A stretch of DNA of 64,000 nt from Pseudomonas izuensis (GTDB lineage Bacteria; Pseudomonadota; Gammaproteobacteria; Pseudomonadales; Pseudomonadaceae). The position numbers were made by a program, and so were the translations under genes. Positions 19,632 to 28,759 of this stretch are shown here, in pieces (the stretch's first letter is position 1; every line of letters starts with the position of its first letter). The stretch spans positions 62,001 through 126,000 of the forward strand of contig NZ_WTFT01000011.1 in assembly GCF_009861505.1 (NCBI RefSeq), written 5' to 3'. Below the pieces are notes generated by a model that saw nothing but the letters and a program-made list of their open reading frames with translations, was not told the origin of the DNA and searched no databases.

Positions 19632-20128
19632 TGCGTCAGATTCGACCCGCCGCGATCATCGACCGCAGCCGTGACCGCGACTTCATGCGCGAAGCCCTGG
19701 CCCTGGCCGCCCAAGGTGCCGCGCTCGGTGAAGTGCCGGTGGGCGCGGTGCTGGTGCAGGACGGGGAAATCATCGGCCGCGGCTTCAATTGCCCGATCAG
19801 CAGCAACGACCCCAGCGCCCACGCCGAAATGGTCGCGATCCGCGCAGCCGCCCAGGCCGTGAGCAATTATCGTCTGCCGGGCAGCACGCTGTACGTGACG
19901 CTGGAGCCGTGCAGCATGTGCGCCGGGTTGATCGTGCATTCGCGGATTGCGCGGGTCGTTTATGGCGCGCTGGAGCCCAAGGCCGGGATCGTGCAGAGCC
20001 AGGGACAGTTTTTCACCCAGGGATTTTTGAATCACCGGGTGTTGTATGAGGGTGGGGTGCTGGCAGAGGAGTGTGGGGCGGTACTCAGCGAGTTCTTCAA
20101 GGCCCGCCGCGCGAAACCAACCATCTAA
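19628..20128 (+). CDS. tadA: tRNA-specific adenosine deaminase
   Basis: A 166-residue enzyme that converts adenosine 34 to inosine in tRNA-Arg(ACG), which is essential in most bacteria. The zinc and catalytic motifs are HAEM (His65, Glu67) and PCSMC (Cys95, Cys98), and the family-specific GALEPKAG follows. The start is the first of two ATGs at 19628, inside the ATGA overlap with the multicopper oxidase stop. The longer frame from 19562 lies within that gene and is unconserved. Confidence 0.96.
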   Translation: MMRQIRPAAIIDRSRDRDFMREALALAAQGAALGEVPVGAVLVQDGEIIGRGFNCPISSNDPSAHAEMVAIRAAAQAVSNYRLPGSTLYVTLEPCSMCAGLIVHSRIARVVYGALEPKAGIVQSQGQFFTQGFLNHRVLYEGGVLAEECGAVLSEFFKARRAKPTI

Positions 20129-20143
20129 GAAAACAACACCAAC

Positions 20144-20239
20144 CCCTGTGGGAGCTGGCTTGCCAGCGATGGCGTCGGCCCACACATCATAGATGTTGGC
20201 TGGCCCACCGCTATCGCTGGCAAGCCAGCTCCCACAGGG
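20144..20239. repeat. REPIN, GAGCTGGCTTGCCAGC type
   Basis: An inverted doublet between convergent tadA and cmoB, with CCTGTGGGAGCTGGCTTGCC at the left and its complement at the right, and a 50-base spacer. Confidence 0.88.
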
Positions 20240-20263
20240 TTATTCGGTGTTAGGGGGGTTGGG

Positions 20264-21220
20264 TTACTTCTTGGCGACAATCACCGCCCGCATCGGCGCC
20301 GGCAGGCCTTCAATGGTCTTGCTGTGATCTTCCGGATCGAGGAAGTCACTCAGCGACTGATACTTCATCCACTCCGTCCCGCGCTGTTCCTCGACCGTAG
20401 TCACGCTCACGTCCACGCACTTCACATCAGTGAAGCCTGCCCGACGCAACCACAGTTCAAGCGCAGGCACCGATGGCAGGAACCATACGTTGCGCATCTG
20501 TGCATAACGGTCCTCCGGCACCAACACCTGATGTTTGTCGCCTTCGACCACCAGGGTTTCGAGCACCAGCTCACCGCCCTTGACCAGGCAATCCTTCAGC
20601 GCCAGCAAATGCTCGATCGGCGAGCGCCGGTGGTAGAACACGCCCATGGAAAACACCGTATCGAAGCCTTCCAGATTCGGCGGCAGGTCTTCGAAGGGGA
20701 AGGGCAAGTGCCAGGCATTCGGTTCTGACAGATAGCGCTGAACGGCCTGGAACTGGCAGAAGAACAACCAGTTCGGATCGACACCGATCACGCTGTCCGC
20801 ACCTGCGCCGAGCATGCGCCACATGTAGTAGCCGTTGCCGCAACCAACATCGAGTATGCGTTTGCCCTTCAGATCCAGATGCGGCGCGACTCGCGACCAT
20901 TTCCAGTCCGAGCGCCATTCCGTGTCAACGTGCACGCCGAACAGGTCGAACGGCCCCTTGCGCCACGGCGACAGGCCCATCAACGCCGTGCGCATTTGCG
21001 CGCGGGTTTCATCGTCGCAATCGGTGTCCAGCTTCAAGCCGTTGAGCAGATCAACTTCACTCGGCTGGATCTTCGGCAAGGCATCCAGCGCGCTTTGCCA
21101 GCGCTCCAGGTCGCCGTGACCCTTTTCCATTTTCTTGTCGAGCTGCGCTTGCAGGGTGTTGGCCCAATCGGCCAAAGGTGTGCCGGCCAGACGGCGGGCG
21201 AGGGGGGACAGATCAATCAT
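20264..21220 (-). CDS. cmoB: tRNA U34 carboxymethyltransferase
   Basis: A 318-residue methyltransferase-fold enzyme that transfers the carboxymethyl group of carboxy-SAM to 5-hydroxyuridine 34 to make cmo5U. It has [17 protein letters not shown] (cofactor site), [28 protein letters not shown] and the W-rich N-terminal part ([12 protein letters not shown]). It is typical in length. Its start overlaps the cmoA stop by four bases, so the two steps of the pathway are translationally coupled. Confidence 0.96.
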   Translation of the reverse strand: MIDLSPLARRLAGTPLADWANTLQAQLDKKMEKGHGDLERWQSALDALPKIQPSEVDLLNGLKLDTDCDDETRAQMRTALMGLSPWRKGPFDLFGVHVDTEWRSDWKWSRVAPHLDLKGKRILDVGCGNGYYMWRMLGAGADSVIGVDPNWLFFCQFQAVQRYLSEPNAWHLPFPFEDLPPNLEGFDTVFSMGVFYHRRSPIEHLLALKDCLVKGGELVLETLVVEGDKHQVLVPEDRYAQMRNVWFLPSVPALELWLRRAGFTDVKCVDVSVTTVEEQRGTEWMKYQSLSDFLDPEDHSKTIEGLPAPMRAVIVAKK

Positions 21221-21960
21221 GGCAAGGCAATCAACGAGGCAAAGTTAAGACACTGGAACCACGGCACGACTTTCGAGAATCCGGCGGCCAGCAGGCGCTC
21301 GCGGTGTTCTTCGAGGCTGTCGGGCTTCATGACGTTTTCGATGGCGCTGCGCTTCTGGGCGATTTCCAGTTCGCTGTAGCCGTTGGCGCGTTTGAAGGCG
21401 ATGTGCAGGTCGGTGAGTAGTGCGTGTTCTTCAGGGTCATTGAAGCGCAGTTTCTCCGACAGAATCAGGGCACCACCGGGCAACAGCGATTGGCGGATGC
21501 GGCTCAACAACGCTGTACGCTGGTCAGGGGCGATAAATTGCAGAGTAAAGTTCAGCGCTACTACCGAGGCAGGCTGGAAGTCGAGGGCAAGGATGTCACC
21601 CTCGATCACTTCCACCGGCAGCAATTCCTGGAACATCGAATCCTGACCATTGAGGTATTCGCGGCAGCGTTCGACCATGGCCGCTGAGTTATCCACAGCG
21701 ATGACGCGGCAACCGTCAGTGCGCACGTGTCGGCGAAGGGCCTGGGTCACGGCACCGAGTGACGAACCAAGGTCATAGAGCACACTGTTGGGCTGGGCGA
21801 ACTGCGCGGCGAGCACGCCGAGGTTTTCCACGATGGTCGGATAACCCGGTACCGAGCGCTTGATCATGTCCGGGAACACTCGCACCACATCCTCGTTGAA
21901 GGCGAAGTCAGGCACCTGGGTCAGGGGCTGGGCGAAAAGGCGATCGGATTCTTTGCTCAC
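21217..21960 (-). CDS. cmoA: Carboxy-S-adenosyl-L-methionine synthase
   Basis: A 247-residue enzyme that makes carboxy-SAM from SAM and prephenate, supplying CmoB. It contains [16 protein letters not shown] (SAM-binding), [23 protein letters not shown] and GGALILSEK. The start is GTG (complement of 21958-21960), giving (M)[11 protein letters not shown] as in relatives and exactly the E. coli length. The longer frame to 22104 would read through a REP element. Confidence 0.95.
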   Translation of the reverse strand: MSKESDRLFAQPLTQVPDFAFNEDVVRVFPDMIKRSVPGYPTIVENLGVLAAQFAQPNSVLYDLGSSLGAVTQALRRHVRTDGCRVIAVDNSAAMVERCREYLNGQDSMFQELLPVEVIEGDILALDFQPASVVALNFTLQFIAPDQRTALLSRIRQSLLPGGALILSEKLRFNDPEEHALLTDLHIAFKRANGYSELEIAQKRSAIENVMKPDSLEEHRERLLAAGFSKVVPWFQCLNFASLIALP

Positions 21961-22082
21961 GGCGGTTCCGGCGGTATCGGGGGAAAAGGCCGGCATTTTA
22001 GCCAAGTTGGGGCGGGGATGCGCGGATTGTCTGATAAAGCGGTGGGCAGGCCCCGGATTTTTCGTCGCCTGTGATATTGCTT

Positions 22083-22146
22083 TCGCGAGCAGGCTCGCTC
22101 CCACAGGTACAGTGCAATCCCTGTGGGAGCGAGCCTGCTCGCGAAG
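22083..22146. repeat. REPIN, GAGCGAGCCTGCTCGCGA type, short spacer
   Basis: TTCGCGAGCAGGCTCGCTCC and its complement face each other with only about 20 bases between the CCCACAGG and CCTGTGGG ends. It lies between cmoA and the YhhN-like gene. Confidence 0.88.
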
Positions 22147-22149
22147 AAT

Positions 22150-22785
22150 TCAGCGCGGTTTTGTGCCGAACGCCGAAGCGGTGATACCCCATTGCCCCAG
22201 CCAGTAGCTGAGAATGATCACGTATGGCGCGGCATCGAACGGCACCACAAAACGGCTGATGCCGATGACGCTGTCCGAAAACACGAATGCCACCGCGCCC
22301 GCCGCAGCGAGCAGTGCGGATCGCCGGGGCACGTCGGTGCCGAGGCGGGCCAGTGCGCGCCAGAGCATGGCGCTGATGGTCAGACCGTAGACGATGACCG
22401 GGAACAGCAACGGCCCCAATCCGTGAGTGATCAAAATCCCCAACAGAACGGCGCCCACACCTAGAGCGATGATCAGCGGCAACAGCGCCAACCGCCCGCA
22501 GTCACTCAAGTAAGCTTTCAGATAGGCCAGGTGCGCGATCAGAAACGCCCCCAGGCCAAACACGAACAAATCTTCCGGCCACGCCAGCAATACATCGCCG
22601 AGCAGGGAGAAGATCAAACCGAGGCTGATCCAGCGCCGATAGTCGCTGGGTGGAGCGTCGTGCAGCCAGCCGAGCAAGGCCAGTACCGGCAACGGTTTCA
22701 CCAACAGGCAAAGCAGTGCGGCATGCACACTCAGGCCGTAGAGAAAGGTCACCGCGCCCATCAGCGCCAGAATCAGCCAGCCCAC
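22150..22785 (-). CDS. YhhN family protein, putative lysoplasmalogenase
   Basis: A 211-residue integral membrane protein with about eight hydrophobic segments. The core motifs KPLPVLALLGWL, GLIFSLLGDVLLAW and FLIAHLAYL match YhhN/TMEM86, whose eukaryotic members hydrolyse the vinyl ether bond of lysoplasmalogens. Whether that is the bacterial substrate is uncertain. The start lies two bases after the stop of the upstream icp gene, so they are cotranscribed. Confidence 0.82.
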   Translation of the reverse strand: MGWLILALMGAVTFLYGLSVHAALLCLLVKPLPVLALLGWLHDAPPSDYRRWISLGLIFSLLGDVLLAWPEDLFVFGLGAFLIAHLAYLKAYLSDCGRLALLPLIIALGVGAVLLGILITHGLGPLLFPVIVYGLTISAMLWRALARLGTDVPRRSALLAAAGAVAFVFSDSVIGISRFVVPFDAAPYVIILSYWLGQWGITASAFGTKPR

Positions 22786-22787
22786 GG

Positions 22788-23180
22788 TCAGTTAACCGAG
22801 ATCGCGCAGTCGAAGGACTCCACCGGCAGCACTTCCGGTGCCCAAGGCTGTTGCGAGGTCAGGCGCAAACGCCCCGTACCGGGAGCGAACGCCTGGAAAC
22901 GCCAGGTCGAGATCCCGGCGGCACCCACCACGCCGGCATCTTCCGGGTTGCTGTAGACCTCGGGGCTCAGAGCCCGCAACACGCCACCAGCCGAATCCTG
23001 AATGGCCCAACGGTAGCCCGTGGTCGGGTTGCTTGGTAGGGTCAGGATCAGGTTTTGCCCGCTGGTGAGCTTCACCGGGCATTCGCTTTGTTTTTCCACG
23101 GTCACGTTCTGTTTCGGTTGCGTGGCGCAAGCGGCCAGCAGCGCGAGGGCGAGGGGGACAAACAGGCGGGTAGGGGACAT
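22788..23180 (-). CDS. icp: Chagasin/I42-type cysteine peptidase inhibitor, lipoprotein
   Basis: A 130-residue protein. The start at 23180 gives MSPTRLFVPLALALLAAC, a lipoprotein signal with lipobox LAAC. The mature part has the I42 inhibitor loops: NPTTGYRW (L2), GVVGAAG (L4 region) and QQPWAP (L6). Chagasin-type inhibitors block papain-like cysteine proteases; in P. aeruginosa the homologue PA0778 sits beside asrA as here, which supports the name. The 65-codon upstream extension runs through REP sequence and is rejected. Confidence 0.85.
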   Translation of the reverse strand: MSPTRLFVPLALALLAACATQPKQNVTVEKQSECPVKLTSGQNLILTLPSNPTTGYRWAIQDSAGGVLRALSPEVYSNPEDAGVVGAAGISTWRFQAFAPGTGRLRLTSQQPWAPEVLPVESFDCAISVN

Positions 23181-23275
23181 GAGGTCAGTGGCTCCGGCGT
23201 TCACGACGAACGGCGAGCATAACCGAGATGAGACAAAATATGACAGCAGCCGGAAGTGGGTGTCGTGAGTGCCGA

Positions 23276-23374
23276 CGCCTTCGCGGGCAAGCCCGCTCCC
23301 ACAGGGTTTTGCAGTGGGCACAAAATTTGTGAACACCACCAACCACTGTGGGAGCTGGCTTGCCAGCGAAGGCA
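23276..23374. repeat. REP doublet of two different core types
   Basis: The left arm is CGCGGGCAAGCCCGCTCCCA and the right arm CTGTGGGAGCTGGCTTGCCA. The halves come from different families, so this is a mixed doublet. The spacer holds GCACAAAATTTGTGAAC, similar to other spacers in the window. Confidence 0.82.
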
Positions 23375-23396
23375 ATCAAACAACACTGGATATCCG

Positions 23397-25814
23397 TCAG
23401 AACAACACTTTCGCCACATCCGCAAACCGCTTGGCGAAGTGCACGGTAATGCCTTCTTTCAGATACTCCGGCAATTCCTCGAAATTCCCCCGGTTCGGCT
23501 CCGGCAGGATCAGTTCGAAAATCTTCTGCCGCCGCGCCGCAATGACCTTTTCCCGCACGCCGCCAATCGGCAGCACGTGCCCGGTCAACGTCAGTTCGCC
23601 GGTCATCGCCACGCCTTTCTTCGGCGGCTGGTTGCGCGCCAGCGACAGCAGGGCGCTGGCCATGGTCACGCCGGCGCTCGGGCCGTCTTTGGGCGTCGCG
23701 CCTTCCGGCACATGCAGATGCACGAAGGCTTCGTCGAAAAACTTCGGATCGCCGCCAAACGACTTCAGATTGGAACTGACGTAGCTGTAGGCGATTTCCG
23801 CGGATTCCTTCATTACATCGCCCAGTTGCCCGGTGAGTTTGAAGCCACGGTTCAACGTGTGAATCCGCGTCGCTTCAATCGGCAAGGTCGCGCCGCCCAT
23901 GCTGGTCCAGGCCAGGCCGGTGATGACGCCGGTTCCCGACAGCACCTGCTCGTTACGGAACACCGGTTTGCCCAGCGAGGTTTCGAGGTCTTTCGGTCCG
24001 AGCTTGATCACCGCGTTCGGTTCGTCGAGCAGTTTCATCACCGCCTTGCGTACCAGTTTCCCGAGATTTTTTTCCAGCTGGCGCACACCCGCTTCACGGG
24101 CATAACCGTCGATTAAAGCCTTGAGAGCATTGTCGCTGATGCTCAAGCTGCCTTTCGACACCCCGGCTTTCTCGAGCTGTTTCGGCCACAGGTGGCGCTT
24201 GGCGATGGCGACTTTTTCTTCGGTGATGTAACCCGACAGGCGAATCACTTCCATGCGGTCGAGCAGCGGGCCGGGGATCGAATCCAGGGTGTTGGCGGTG
24301 CAGACGAACAGCACTTTCGACAGGTCCATCCGCAAGTCGAGGTAATGGTCGAGGAACTCGACGTTCTGCTCAGGATCCAGGGTTTCCAGCAGCGCCGAGG
24401 CCGGGTCGCCCTGGTAGCTTTGGCCCATCTTGTCGATTTCATCGAGCATGATCACCGGGTTCATCACTTCGACGTCTTTCAACGCCTGCACCAGTTTGCC
24501 CGGCTGCGCACCGATGTACGTGCGGCGGTGGCCCTTGATCTCGGCTTCGTCGCGCATGCCACCAAGGCTGAAGCGGTAGAACGGCCGGCCCAGGGATTCG
24601 GCGATGGATTTGCCGACGCTGGTCTTGCCCACGCCGGGTGGCCCTACCAGCAGCACGATGGAACCGCTGATCTCGCCTTTGTAGGCGCCGACCGCGAGGA
24701 ATTCGAGGATGCGGTCCTTGATGTCATCAAGGCCGGCATGGTGTTTATCCAGCACCTTGCGCGCGTGCTTGAGGTCGAGTTTGTCCTCGCCGTACACGCC
24801 CCACGGCACCGAGGTTGCCCAGTCGATGTAATTGCGGGTCACCGCATATTCTGGCGAACCGGTTTCGAGAATCGACAGCTTGTTCATTTCTTCTTCAAGG
24901 CGTTTCTGCACCTGCGTTGGCAGGACTTTGCCCATCAGCCGCTGCTCGAACTGTTCGAGGTCGGCGCTGCGGTCGTCCTTCGTAAGACCAAGCTCCTGCT
25001 GGATGACCTTGAGTTGTTCCTTGAGGAAGAATTCGCGCTGGTGCTCGCCGATCTTGCGGTTCACTTCGGCGGAAATTTCTTTTTGCAGGCGCGCGACTTC
25101 GACTTCCTTGCGCAGCATCGGCAGGACTTTTTCCATGCGCTTGAGCATCGGCACGCAGTCGAGCACTTCCTGCAGTTCGCTGCCGGTGGCGGAGGTGAGC
25201 GCGGCGGCGAAGTCGGTCAGCGGCGACGGATCGTTAGGGCTGAAGCGGTTGAGGTAATTCTTCAGCTCTTCGCTGTACAGCGGGTTGAGCGGCAGCAGCT
25301 CCTTGATCGCATTGATCAGCGCCATGCCATAGGCTTTGACCTCGTCGGTCGGCTCGGTGGGCTGATGCGGGTATTCGACTTCCACCAGGTACGGCGGGCG
25401 ATGGTGCTTAAGCCAGGTCTTGAGGCGTACGCGGGTCAGGCCCTGGGCGACGAATTGCAGTTTGCCGTTTTCGCGGCTGGCGTGGTGCACCTTGACCAGC
25501 GTGCCGTACAGCGGCAGGGCCGAGGTGTCGAAGTGGCGCGGATTGTCCTGGGGCGTGTCCATGTAGAACAGGGCCAGGGAATGGTGTTCGGATTTGGCCA
25601 CCAGGTCGAGGGTTTCGGCCCAGGGTTCTTCATTGACGATGACCGGCAGCACTTGGGCCGGGAAGAACGGTCGGTTGTGAATCGGGATGATATAGACCTT
25701 GTCCGGCAGGTTCTGGCCAGGCAGGGCGAGGCCTTTGCCGGTGGAGTGGTGCGGGGCGTTTTCCGGATCGGCGTACTCGCTGGAGTCTTCGGGGAATTCT
25801 TGCTGGTCGCTCAT
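23397..25814 (-). CDS. asrA: Lon-family ATP-dependent protease AsrA
   Basis: An 805-residue Lon-type protease with an N-terminal substrate domain (PDKVYIIPIHNRPFFPAQVLP), AAA+ module (Walker A GPPGVGKTS, Walker B region VIMLDEIDKMG) and a C-terminal Ser-Lys protease domain (serine in KDGPSAGVTMASAL). The acidic N-terminal extension and divergent substrate domain place it with the second Lon paralogue of Pseudomonas, AsrA (PA0779), which affects the heat-shock response and aminoglycoside tolerance, and not with the housekeeping Lon. A near-consensus sigma-32 promoter lies upstream. Located next to icp and yhhN as in P. aeruginosa. Confidence 0.92.
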   Translation of the reverse strand: MSDQQEFPEDSSEYADPENAPHHSTGKGLALPGQNLPDKVYIIPIHNRPFFPAQVLPVIVNEEPWAETLDLVAKSEHHSLALFYMDTPQDNPRHFDTSALPLYGTLVKVHHASRENGKLQFVAQGLTRVRLKTWLKHHRPPYLVEVEYPHQPTEPTDEVKAYGMALINAIKELLPLNPLYSEELKNYLNRFSPNDPSPLTDFAAALTSATGSELQEVLDCVPMLKRMEKVLPMLRKEVEVARLQKEISAEVNRKIGEHQREFFLKEQLKVIQQELGLTKDDRSADLEQFEQRLMGKVLPTQVQKRLEEEMNKLSILETGSPEYAVTRNYIDWATSVPWGVYGEDKLDLKHARKVLDKHHAGLDDIKDRILEFLAVGAYKGEISGSIVLLVGPPGVGKTSVGKSIAESLGRPFYRFSLGGMRDEAEIKGHRRTYIGAQPGKLVQALKDVEVMNPVIMLDEIDKMGQSYQGDPASALLETLDPEQNVEFLDHYLDLRMDLSKVLFVCTANTLDSIPGPLLDRMEVIRLSGYITEEKVAIAKRHLWPKQLEKAGVSKGSLSISDNALKALIDGYAREAGVRQLEKNLGKLVRKAVMKLLDEPNAVIKLGPKDLETSLGKPVFRNEQVLSGTGVITGLAWTSMGGATLPIEATRIHTLNRGFKLTGQLGDVMKESAEIAYSYVSSNLKSFGGDPKFFDEAFVHLHVPEGATPKDGPSAGVTMASALLSLARNQPPKKGVAMTGELTLTGHVLPIGGVREKVIAARRQKIFELILPEPNRGNFEELPEYLKEGITVHFAKRFADVAKVLF

Positions 25815-25844
25815 GGGGGCACCTGCGCAATGGGTATGGGTCTT

Positions 25845-25873
25845 AGATGGGGCAGGTTGGCGGTGGTTTCAAT
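25845..25873 (-). promoter_or_regulatory. Sigma-32 (RpoH) promoter of asrA
   Basis: Read on the minus strand: ATTGAAA (25873-25867), 14 bases, then CCCCATCT (25852-25845). The sigma-32 consensus is CTTGAAA, 13-15 bases, CCCCATNT, so only the first -35 base differs. The expected RNA start is near 25838, 25 bases before the asrA ATG at 25814. Confidence 0.85.
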
Positions 25874-25953
25874 GATGCCTTGGGGTTAGTGGATCATTCG
25901 ACGGTGTATTCAGCAGGGATTCAGGTTAGCTGGATTTTGCACCGACACAGCCC

Positions 25954-26057
25954 CCTGTAGGAGCGAGCCTGCTCGCGATGGACGTCAACGATAACGCTGG
26001 AAGCCTGGTACCCCGCGGGGTCCTTGCTACCATCGCGAGCAGGCTCGCTCCTACAGG
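25954..26057. repeat. REPIN with conserved long spacer, reverse orientation
   Basis: A 104-bp element like that at 8554 but inverted: GACGTCAACGATAACGCTGG lies next to its left arm. Outer ends are CCTGTAGGAGCGAGCC and its complement. Confidence 0.9.
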
Positions 26058-26078
26058 GGGACGGTGGTGTGCAAAGAA

Positions 26079-26108
26079 AAAGGCGACTCCCGTTGGGGAG
26101 CCGCCTTT
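26079..26108 (-). terminator. Rho-independent terminator of gcd
   Basis: AAAGGCGACTCCC (26079-26091) pairs with GGGAGCCGCCTTT (26096-26108) over 13 positions with one wobble pair. On the minus strand the stem is followed by U-rich sequence. It begins 20 bases after the gcd stop. Confidence 0.85.
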
Positions 26109-26128
26109 GATTTTACTGCCGCTGGAAA

Positions 26129-28537
26129 TTACTCGGACAGTTTGTACGCAATCACATAGTCACCCTGTTTGGTGCCCAGCGAACCGTGTCCGCCGGCGAC
26201 GACGAGCACGTATTGCTTGCCGTCCTTGCCGGCGTAGGTCATTGGCGTGGTTTGTGCGCCGGCCGGCAGGCGGCCTTCCCACAGTTGCTTGCCGTTTTTC
26301 ACGTCGTAGGCACGCAAGTACTGGTCGAGGGTACCGCTCAGGAAAGCCACGCCACCGGCGGTGGTGAAGGTGCCGCCCAGGCTTGGCACGCCCATGCTCA
26401 GTGGAATCGGAACCGGCGAGCTGTCGCGCACGGTGCCGTTCTTGTGCATCCAGATTTTTTCATGGGTGGTCAGGTCGACGGCGGCCACATAGCCCCAGGC
26501 AGGTGCCTGGCACGGCAGGCCCATGGGCGACAGCAGGGGTTCGAGCACCACGCCGTATGGCGCGCCTTTGTTGGGTTGCACGCCTTCGGTTTCGCTTTTG
26601 CGCGGGCCTTGTGCGGCGATTTCCGCCGCCGGGATCAGTTTGGATTTGAAGGCCATCCAGTCCGGGTTCACGAATGCGATCTGGCGCACCGGATCAACCG
26701 AGATGCCGCCCCAGTCGAACACGCCGAAGTTGCCTGGATAAACAATCGAACCTTGCAGCGATGGCGGCGTGAACGGACCGTCGTAGCGCATGGATTTGAA
26801 GGTGATCCGGCAAACCAGTTGGTCGAACGGGGTGACGCCCCACATGTCGCGCTCTTTCAACGGTGGCGGCATGAAGTTGAGGTCGGATTTCGGTTGGGTC
26901 GGCGACGTGTGGTCGCCTTCCACCGCGCCTTGCGGCACCGGCACTTCGTTGATCGGCACGATCGCCTGGCCGGTGCTGCGGTCCAGCACGTAAATGCTGC
27001 CTTGCTTGGTGGAGGCCAATACCGCGGGCTTCACGCCGCCAGCGGTTTTCAGGTCCATCAAGGTTGGCTGGCCGCCGACGTCCATGTCCCACAGGTCATG
27101 GTGGGTGAACTGGAAGTGCCAGCGCACTTTACCGGTGGCGATGTCCAGGGCGGTCAGGCCGGCGGCGTGCAGTTCCGATTCGGGCGTGCGCGCGCCACCG
27201 AACTGGTCCGGGGTCTGGTTGCCCATCGGCAGGTAGAGCATGCCGAGTTTTTCATCGACCGCGAACATGGACCACATGTTCGGCGAGTTGCGGGTGTAGG
27301 TCTTGCCCTCGGCAATCGGCGTCGTATCGTCCGGTTTGCCGCTGTCCCAGTTCCACACCAGTTTGCCGGTATGTACGTCGAAGGCACGGATCACGCCGCT
27401 TGGCTCGTCGGTGGACACGTTGTCGGTGACATGACCGCCAATCACCACCAGGTCCTTGGTGACCGCTGGGGGCGACGTGGAGTAGTAACCACCGGCGGTG
27501 AAGCCGCCGATGTTGGCACGCAGGTCGACCTGGCCCTTGTCACCAAAGTCTTCGCACATCTTGCCGGTGTCGGCGTTGAGGGCGATCAGGCGGGTGTCGG
27601 CAGTGGGCAGGAAGATCCGGCGCGGGCAGGCGCTGGTCACCGCTGCGCTGGCGCTGCCGGTCGGGCTTGTTTCCGAGGCGTACACGGCATCATCGTGATA
27701 GGTCACGCCACGGCAAGTCATGTGCGCCCAACCCTTGAAGTTCGCCGCGTTCTGCGTGGAGAGCTTCGGATCGAAACGCCAGATTTCCTTGCCGGTGTCC
27801 GGGTCGAGGGCGATCACCTGACTGTGCGGCGTGCAGACGTAGAGCATGCCGTTGACTTTCAGCGGGGTGTTCTCGGCGGTGGTTTCGCCCGGGTCGTTCG
27901 GCCCTGGCAGATCGCCGGTGCGGTAGGTCCAGGCTGGCACCAGTTTGTGCGCATTCTGCGGGGTGATCTGCGCCAATGGCGAGTAACGGTCGCCGTGGGC
28001 GCTGCGGCCGTAGGAGTTCCAGTCACCGTCCGGCATGGCCGGTGCGGTGTTGGCCATGCCCGGCACGCTGTCGCGGTCCAGTTGGCCTTTGATTTCACCG
28101 GGATTGGTGAACTGGCTGGCCAGCGCGGCCACGCCGGCGATGACCACGGCCACGCTCAGTGCGCCAGTACCCACGGGGGCGGCGCCTTCGCGCAGTAACG
28201 GACGACGGAACCACGGCAGCAACAGGACGATGCCCAATGCAAACAACATCGCCAGGCGCGGCACCAGTTGCCACCAGTCGAGGCCGACTTCCCACAGTGC
28301 CCAGACGGTGCTGGCGAACAGCACCAGTGCGTACAGGCCCAGCGCAGCGCGACGGGCGGCGATCAGCAGGACGCCGGTCAGTGCCAGGCCGATACCGGCC
28401 AACAGGTAATACAGCGAGCCGCCCAGCAAGCTCAGCTTGATTCCCCCGGCCAGCATGGCCAGGCCCATTAGCAGAAGCAGGATACCGAGCAGGCTCGGCA
28501 GCAGACGGCTTCGACTCAAAGCACCATCAGTGCTCAT
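26129..28537 (-). CDS. gcd: Membrane-bound PQQ-dependent glucose dehydrogenase
   Basis: An 802-residue enzyme that oxidises glucose to gluconate in the periplasm and passes electrons to ubiquinone. The N-terminal 140 residues form five membrane helices. The rest is the eight-bladed PQQ propeller: WNSYGRSAHGDRYSPLAQI, HMTCRGVTYH, a WHFQFTHHDLWDMD motif, and the C-terminal GGHGSLGTKQGDYVIAYKL. Length and order match Pseudomonas Gcd. It is the entry to the direct oxidative glucose pathway and often drives phosphate solubilisation. oprB lies upstream on the same strand. Confidence 0.96.
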   Translation of the reverse strand: MSTDGALSRSRLLPSLLGILLLLMGLAMLAGGIKLSLLGGSLYYLLAGIGLALTGVLLIAARRAALGLYALVLFASTVWALWEVGLDWWQLVPRLAMLFALGIVLLLPWFRRPLLREGAAPVGTGALSVAVVIAGVAALASQFTNPGEIKGQLDRDSVPGMANTAPAMPDGDWNSYGRSAHGDRYSPLAQITPQNAHKLVPAWTYRTGDLPGPNDPGETTAENTPLKVNGMLYVCTPHSQVIALDPDTGKEIWRFDPKLSTQNAANFKGWAHMTCRGVTYHDDAVYASETSPTGSASAAVTSACPRRIFLPTADTRLIALNADTGKMCEDFGDKGQVDLRANIGGFTAGGYYSTSPPAVTKDLVVIGGHVTDNVSTDEPSGVIRAFDVHTGKLVWNWDSGKPDDTTPIAEGKTYTRNSPNMWSMFAVDEKLGMLYLPMGNQTPDQFGGARTPESELHAAGLTALDIATGKVRWHFQFTHHDLWDMDVGGQPTLMDLKTAGGVKPAVLASTKQGSIYVLDRSTGQAIVPINEVPVPQGAVEGDHTSPTQPKSDLNFMPPPLKERDMWGVTPFDQLVCRITFKSMRYDGPFTPPSLQGSIVYPGNFGVFDWGGISVDPVRQIAFVNPDWMAFKSKLIPAAEIAAQGPRKSETEGVQPNKGAPYGVVLEPLLSPMGLPCQAPAWGYVAAVDLTTHEKIWMHKNGTVRDSSPVPIPLSMGVPSLGGTFTTAGGVAFLSGTLDQYLRAYDVKNGKQLWEGRLPAGAQTTPMTYAGKDGKQYVLVVAGGHGSLGTKQGDYVIAYKLSE

Positions 28538-28640
28538 AGTGTGGTTCTCCGTGACGTTTGATTAGTCCCGCGCAAGTTCACTGTAGATGATGATCTTGTG
28601 CGGGCAGGGTTCAGATGAAACTGGTTGGGGCGCTACATTC

Positions 28641-28745
28641 CCTGTAGGAGCGAGCCCTGCTCGCGAAAAACCTGAGAGCAGCGCGGGGTATCAGGTTTCC
28701 AGCGTCATCGTTGACGACCATCGCGAGCAGGCTCGCTCCTACAGG
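28641..28745. repeat. REPIN with conserved long spacer
   Basis: A 105-bp member of the same element as 8554; the spacer has GAGAGCAGCGCGGGGTATCA and TCATCGTTGACGACCATCGC. The left arm carries one extra C (GAGCCCTGCTCGCG), which breaks its palindrome. It fills most of the gcd-oprB gap. Confidence 0.9.
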
Positions 28746-28759
28746 GTTGCGCGTGTTGG

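Noticed and set aside
24192..25889. Long antisense open frame (565 codons) opposite asrA
   Set aside because: It is a shadow of the conserved Lon-type gene in GC-rich DNA; composition is His/Arg/Val-rich and no domain is recognisable.
26186..28198. Antisense open frame of 670 codons opposite gcd
   Set aside because: Same cause: gcd is clearly conserved on the other strand, and the translation is Arg/His/Gly-rich with no fold signature or ribosome site.
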